A DNA stretch of 10,281 nt. Origin: an uncultured Synergistales bacterium (GTDB lineage: Bacteria; Synergistota; Synergistia; Synergistales; Aminobacteriaceae). The position numbers and the translations under genes were made by a program. The stretch lies in NCBI GenBank assembly GCA_905234205.1, contig CAJOGG010000025.1, positions 1-10,281 on the forward strand. Reading direction: 5' to 3'. This document shows, piece by piece, positions 7,532-10,281 of the stretch (within the stretch, counting starts at the first letter, position 1; each line of letters begins with the position of its first letter). The notes under the pieces were generated by a model that was given only the letters and a program-made list of their open reading frames with translations, had not been told where the DNA came from and made no database searches.

Positions 7532-8908
7532 TTAGTTGCTGCATGGTAATTCTATTGTGAATGTGCTTCCTTGACCTTTTACACTCTGCACAAAAATTTT
7601 CCCGTTATGAGCATCAACAGCTGCTTTAACAATCGCAAGACCAACTCCGCTTCCTCCTGTGACTCTTGCTCGTGACTCGTCGGCTCTGTAAAATCGTTCG
7701 AAGATATTCGGCAAATCCTTCTCGGAAATCCCAATACCTGTATCACTGACTTTGATTATTATCTTATCAGCTTGCTTGTATAATTTCACGTTCACGTTTC
7801 CGTCTTTGTTAGTGTATCTTGCTGCGTTGGAGAGCAAATTATCAATTACATGTCGAAATTTTTGGGGGTCAATATCCGCGTATATGTCATGCTCAAGTTC
7901 ATTCGTAAAAGTTATTCCCAATTTCTCAAACATTGGCGCGAAAGTTTCAAGTGAGTAGCCTATAAACTCTTTCATGTTCGTTTTCTCCGTGCGAATCTCA
8001 AGCACTTCACCTTCAAGCCTCGTCAATGCGTCAACGTTAGCTATTAATGTTTCAAGCCTGTTAATCTCGTTTAAGCAGTTCTCAAAACGTTCCGGAGTTG
8101 GCTCAAAAATTCCATCAGCTATTGCTTCGATCTGTGTACGTACAACAGTTAAGGGCGTTCGTAGTTCATGAGATACATCGACCATTAAACGACGTCGCAA
8201 TTTTTCTTGGCCCGCTAGAGCTTTTCCCAAGTCCTCGACTCCTTTTGTCAAGTCATCAAGTTCACGAATCCCAACCGGCGGAAATTTTTCATCAATATCA
8301 TAATCCCCTTTAGAGATTTGCTTTGTACGTTCAATAGCTTTTATCACAGGGCGCGTTAAACGTTTAGAGACTATATAACCAAGCACACAAGCTACGAATA
8401 TCATTATCACAGCTCCAGTCAGAGTGTAACGAGTCAAGTATGACACAAAAGAAATCTCAAAACGTTCAGTCGGGACTCTGCGCGTAATTTCAAGCCTGCC
8501 TATATATTTATCGTGGCCAAGTTTCAAAGTTATACGCTCGGTTTCATGTTCAGACTCGAGAGTATGATTTTCATTGCTGTTATTCATTCTATGTGGTGGC
8601 ATAGGTTTTAGCGTGAAGACATTGTTATTATTCGCATCAATCAACGATATAATCATGCTACCCCATTGTGGCGCCGGCCTCAAAATATCCATAACTCTAC
8701 GACGTCTCCAAATGCCTCCTTCTTCATAGTAAAGCTCTGTGAGAGATTCAGCTAAGTTATCCAGGGTGGCTTGTCTCATTTGATCTAAAGAATTTCTGAA
8801 AGCTGTGATACTGAATTTAACGCTCAAAGCCGGGACTACAATTCCGCATACAATCACGAGAATAATATACAGGGCCAAAAAGTGTTGCCTGAATGATCTA
8901 GTTCTCAT
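7532..8908 (-). CDS. Membrane sensor histidine kinase (HAMP, HisKA, HATPase)
   Basis: This is the sensor of a two-component pair; it autophosphorylates on His and passes phosphate to the adjacent regulator. Domains in order over 458 residues: first membrane helix about 10-30; extracytoplasmic sensor 31-160, whose middle is low-complexity with clustered His (PMPPHR at 102-107, His115, His121, His132); second helix about 162-182; HAMP about 183-235; HisKA with the H-box DVSHELRTPL (244-253, His247); N-box DNLLSNAARYT (356-366); G1 DTGIGI (389-394); F-box FERFYR (403-408); and G2 GGSGVGLAI (418-426). All catalytic boxes are intact. Architecture and size resemble BaeS/CpxA-type kinases. The ATG at 8908 lies inside the end of the regulator gene (11-base overlap) and has no clear Shine-Dalgarno, so translation is probably coupled. 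The signal is unknown. Confidence 0.94.
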   Translation of the reverse strand: MRTRSFRQHFLALYIILVIVCGIVVPALSVKFSITAFRNSLDQMRQATLDNLAESLTELYYEEGGIWRRRRVMDILRPAPQWGSMIISLIDANNNNVFTLKPMPPHRMNNSNENHTLESEHETERITLKLGHDKYIGRLEITRRVPTERFEISFVSYLTRYTLTGAVIMIFVACVLGYIVSKRLTRPVIKAIERTKQISKGDYDIDEKFPPVGIRELDDLTKGVEDLGKALAGQEKLRRRLMVDVSHELRTPLTVVRTQIEAIADGIFEPTPERFENCLNEINRLETLIANVDALTRLEGEVLEIRTEKTNMKEFIGYSLETFAPMFEKLGITFTNELEHDIYADIDPQKFRHVIDNLLSNAARYTNKDGNVNVKLYKQADKIIIKVSDTGIGISEKDLPNIFERFYRADESRARVTGGSGVGLAIVKAAVDAHNGKIFVQSVKGQGSTFTIELPCSN

Positions 8909-9581
8909 CGTCGAATCTATAACCGAATCCGTAAACAGTTTTTATCCAGCCATTTTCGTGACCAGGTTCAGAGAGTTTTTTGCGCAACGTCTTTATATAC
9001 GTGTCAATGGTCCTGTCAAAGCCGTCGTAATCGTCACCAAGAGCCGCGCGAATAATTTCTTCCCTTGACCATGTCCGAACAGGTTTAGAGGCGAGAGTCG
9101 AGAAGATCAAAAATTCGTTTCGAGTTACAGGTATATTCACGCCATCTTTACGAAGTTCAACTCGTTCCGGGTCGATCTCAATTCTTCCGCCAGCAAAACT
9201 TCCTGACGCCATGTTGTCGCGTGTTTCTTTCGGCCGTAATTGCGCGCGTATTCTTGCCATTAGAACTCGTGGGCTGAAAGGTTTAGAGACGTAATCATTA
9301 GCGCCTGTATCAAGCCCCAACACTACATCAGACTCACTGCTTCTGGCTGTAAGCATGATTATAGGCACGTTAGATTTCTCTCGTACACGTCTGCAAACTT
9401 CTTCACCGTTCAATTTCGGGAGCATGAGATCGAGAATGATTAAATCAATGTCGCCCTCTTCAAAAATTTCCAACGCCTTCAAGCCGTCCGACGCCGTTAC
9501 AGTTTCATAGCCCTCACGCTTTGCATAAGCACTCACGACTTCAGCAATAGCCGCTTCATCTTCGACGATTAAAATTTTCAT
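8898..9581 (-). CDS. OmpR/PhoB-family response regulator
   Basis: This is the DNA-binding partner of the downstream kinase. The 227-residue protein has a receiver domain (1-117) with the acidic pocket Glu7/Asp8, phosphoacceptor Asp51 in LIILDLMLPKLNG (47-59), Thr78 (MLTAR) and Lys100 (SKPF). A winged-helix domain (about 130-224) follows, with the recognition-helix region GFDRTIDTYIKTLRKKL (187-203) and the C-terminal hairpin TVYGFGYRF (215-223). Length is normal. I place the start at ATG 9581 because the protein then begins MKILIVEDE as in the family and AAAGGGG lies 11 bases upstream. A frame extension up to 9635 would add 18 residues with no homology and would cross the repeat operator. The repeats at 9597-9636 suggest that it controls its own promoter and the divergent small-protein gene. 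Confidence 0.95.
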   Translation of the reverse strand: MKILIVEDEAAIAEVVSAYAKREGYETVTASDGLKALEIFEEGDIDLIILDLMLPKLNGEEVCRRVREKSNVPIIMLTARSSESDVVLGLDTGANDYVSKPFSPRVLMARIRAQLRPKETRDNMASGSFAGGRIEIDPERVELRKDGVNIPVTRNEFLIFSTLASKPVRTWSREEIIRAALGDDYDGFDRTIDTYIKTLRKKLSEPGHENGWIKTVYGFGYRFDDEN

Positions 9582-9592
9582 GAATAAATATT

Positions 9593-9600
9593 CCCCTTTC
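9593..9600 (-). promoter_or_regulatory. Ribosome binding site of the response regulator
   Basis: GAAAGGGG on the minus strand (9600-9593) lies before ATG 9581, with 11 bases between the G run and the start codon. It abuts the first TTTCATAA repeat, so operator and translation signals nearly touch. Confidence 0.6.
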
Positions 9601-9640
9601 ATAAGAATTTCATAAACATTACATAAAGCACTCATATTTT
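9597..9640. promoter_or_regulatory. Candidate operator: four 11-bp direct repeats with TCATA core
   Basis: Read on the + strand, the repeats are TTTCATAA (9597), TTTCATAA (9608), TTACATAA (9619) and ACTCATAT (9630). The TCATA/ACATA cores start at 9599, 9610, 9621 and 9632, exactly 11 bp apart. PhoB/OmpR-class regulators bind as head-to-tail dimers to direct repeats of about one helical turn, and the pho box itself has an 11-bp period with a TGTCATA-like core. The array sits between such a regulator's gene and a divergent gene, and its last core ends 9 bp before a possible -10. That spacing is what an activator replacing the -35 would need. Binding by this regulator is inferred. Confidence 0.6.
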
Positions 9641-9664
9641 ATTGTTATTCTATCAGCGTTGAAA
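9636..9664 (-). promoter_or_regulatory. Possible promoter of the two-component operon
   Basis: On the minus strand, TTTCAA (9664-9659), a 17-base spacer and TAAAAT (9641-9636) form a weak sigma70-like pair. Transcription would then start near 9630, inside the direct repeats, so regulator binding could repress it. The -35 is poor and the A+T-rich strip offers other candidates. Confidence 0.3.
9646..9651 (+). promoter_or_regulatory. Possible -10 box of the small secreted-protein operon
   Basis: TATTCT (9646-9651) matches 4 of 6 -10 consensus bases and has no recognisable -35 at the usual distance, where ATAAAG lies within the repeats. A promoter that lacks a -35 but has operator repeats there is the classic look of one that needs an activator. 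Transcription would begin around 9658. Confidence 0.35.
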
Positions 9665-9680
9665 CAAGGAGGTCGAGAAA

Positions 9681-10004
9681 ATGCGAAATAAAAAATTAGC
9701 AGCAACGTTCTTGGCATTAACCCTAGTGAGTGCAGCAACACCCGCAAGTGCAGAGGGAATGGAAGTCGACTGGGATATATTGCTACATTTTGGGAATGAG
9801 CATAGACAAAGTGGCCCACCACGACACGAACCACCGCCGCCTCCGCCAAGACACCCCGGCCCACCTCATAGGCCACACGGAATGCGACCAGCGCCACCTC
9901 CTCCGCGTCACGGTCATGGAGGTTATGAGCCACGACGACAACAAACGGAACGACGAGAAAGATCGCGTGAAAGAGGAAGTGAACGCCAACAACAAAGGCG
10001 TTAG
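9681..10004 (+). CDS. Small secreted Pro/His/Arg-rich protein
   Basis: I do not recognise a family. The 107-residue product has a clear signal peptide (RNKK at 2-5, hydrophobic 7-18, cleavage after ASA at 24). The mature 83 residues split into three parts: a short acidic/aromatic stretch EVDWDILLHFG (28-38); a proline-rich part (45-84) with 18 Pro and three PPRH motifs (46-49, 55-58, 74-77); and a highly charged tail (85-107) with 10 Arg, 4 Glu and several Gln. The protein has 8 His in total. It is probably disordered in the periplasm or at the surface, and binding of metal or an anionic polymer is conceivable but not shown. A perfect Shine-Dalgarno AAGGAGGT (9666-9673) lies 7 bases before the ATG, which makes it a real gene despite its composition. 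It is divergent from the two-component genes, with the repeat operator between, and so probably part of their regulon. Confidence 0.8.
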   Translation: MRNKKLAATFLALTLVSAATPASAEGMEVDWDILLHFGNEHRQSGPPRHEPPPPPPRHPGPPHRPHGMRPAPPPPRHGHGGYEPRRQQTERRERSRERGSERQQQRR

Positions 10005-10048
10005 GATATAACGAAGAGCAATCTTTAGACAAAGGAGTTTTAATAGCA

Positions 10049-10281
10049 ATGAAGCGAAAAGTTTTAGCAGGTTTAGTAGTAGCAGGAGTGGTAGGAATTT
10101 CGGGAGCAGCATTGGCAGATTTCGATTTCAGCGTCGATTTAGGCTCACAGAAGTTTGAAACGGTTGCCAAGGCACAGAACCAAAAACTAAGAGGTAACCC
10201 GCCAGCGATGCCTTCAGGGGATAGACGTCCTCCAATGATGATGAGCGGAGACAGAAGACCTCCAGAGCCGCCGGACGGAAA
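10049..10281 (+). CDS. Small exported Pro-rich repeat protein (3'-truncated by the window)
   Basis: The first 77 codons of a gene running off the right edge are visible. The signal peptide is clear (KRK at 2-4, hydrophobic 6-21, cleavage after ALA at 23). The mature start DFDFSVDLGSQKFETVAKAQ (24-43) is followed by a Pro/Met/Arg-rich region with a decapeptide-period repeat: SGDRRPPMMM (56-65) then SGDRRPPEPP (66-75). AAAGGAG (10031-10037) lies 11 bases before ATG 10049. It follows the preceding small gene by 44 bases with no hairpin between, so the two are probably cotranscribed. Both share the order signal peptide, short aromatic/acidic segment, then Pro-rich low complexity, so they may be diverged relatives or at least act in the same process. 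Function unknown. Confidence 0.72.
   Translation, partial: MKRKVLAGLVVAGVVGISGAALADFDFSVDLGSQKFETVAKAQNQKLRGNPPAMPSGDRRPPMMMSGDRRPPEPPDG

Noticed and set aside
9582..9635. An 18-residue N-terminal extension of the response regulator
   Set aside because: The family begins at MKILIVED, a ribosome binding site precedes ATG 9581, and the extension would run through the operator repeats.
9820..9930. CCACC/CCGCC-rich tract as a CRISPR or tandem DNA repeat
   Set aside because: There is no regular repeat-spacer unit. The pattern comes from Pro, His and Arg codons of the secreted protein.
9619..10170. A 183-codon minus-strand open frame opposite the small secreted-protein genes
   Set aside because: It is antisense to two genes with strong ribosome binding sites and signal peptides, has no Shine-Dalgarno of its own, and its length is a by-product of the repetitive, stop-poor Pro/Arg codons on the other strand.

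Overview
The window looks like part of a Gram-negative anaerobe's chromosome. It carries several exported proteins, strong AAGGAGG-type ribosome binding sites, a tripartite tricarboxylate transporter (TTT) operon, and a nitronate-monooxygenase-type flavoenzyme with a cysteine cluster of a kind I associate with anaerobes. The moderately A+T-rich sequence and this mix would fit a gut or rumen member of the Synergistota. That assignment is a weak inference with no marker gene behind it.

Layout, left to right. (1) Positions 2-1618 (+) hold the 3' part of a gene for a large beta-strand-rich, probably surface or secreted protein built from degenerate repeated domains. A clear intrinsic terminator follows. 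(2) Positions 1709-6336 (+) form one operon behind a good sigma70-type promoter: tctC (periplasmic binding protein), tctB and tctA (small and large membrane subunits of a TTT carboxylate transporter), then an exported serine esterase that resembles subtype-B tannases. The gaps are only 9, 12 and 6 bases, so transporter and esterase are almost certainly made together. The likely logic is that the esterase releases a carboxylate, possibly aromatic, outside the cytoplasm and the TTT system imports it. (3) A hairpin at about 6353-6386 ends the operon and separates it from a convergent flavin-dependent nitronate-monooxygenase/FabK-like oxidoreductase (7471-6392, -).

(4) Positions 9581-7532 (-) encode an OmpR/PhoB-type response regulator and its membrane histidine kinase, overlapping by 11 bases. 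(5) Divergent from them, at 9681-10281 (+), are two small exported proline-rich proteins. The first is also rich in His and Arg; the second runs off the window and has a decapeptide repeat. The intergenic strip contains four TCATA-like cores spaced exactly 11 bp apart, the layout of a PhoB/OmpR-family operator. It ends 9 bp before a possible -10 box of the small-protein gene. Together these suggest a self-contained envelope-sensing module: kinase, regulator, operator and secreted low-complexity effectors. By analogy only, it recalls Cpx/CpxP or Bae/Spy.

The most interesting points are the 11-bp repeat operator with its secreted targets, and the coupling of a tannase-like esterase to a TTT transporter.
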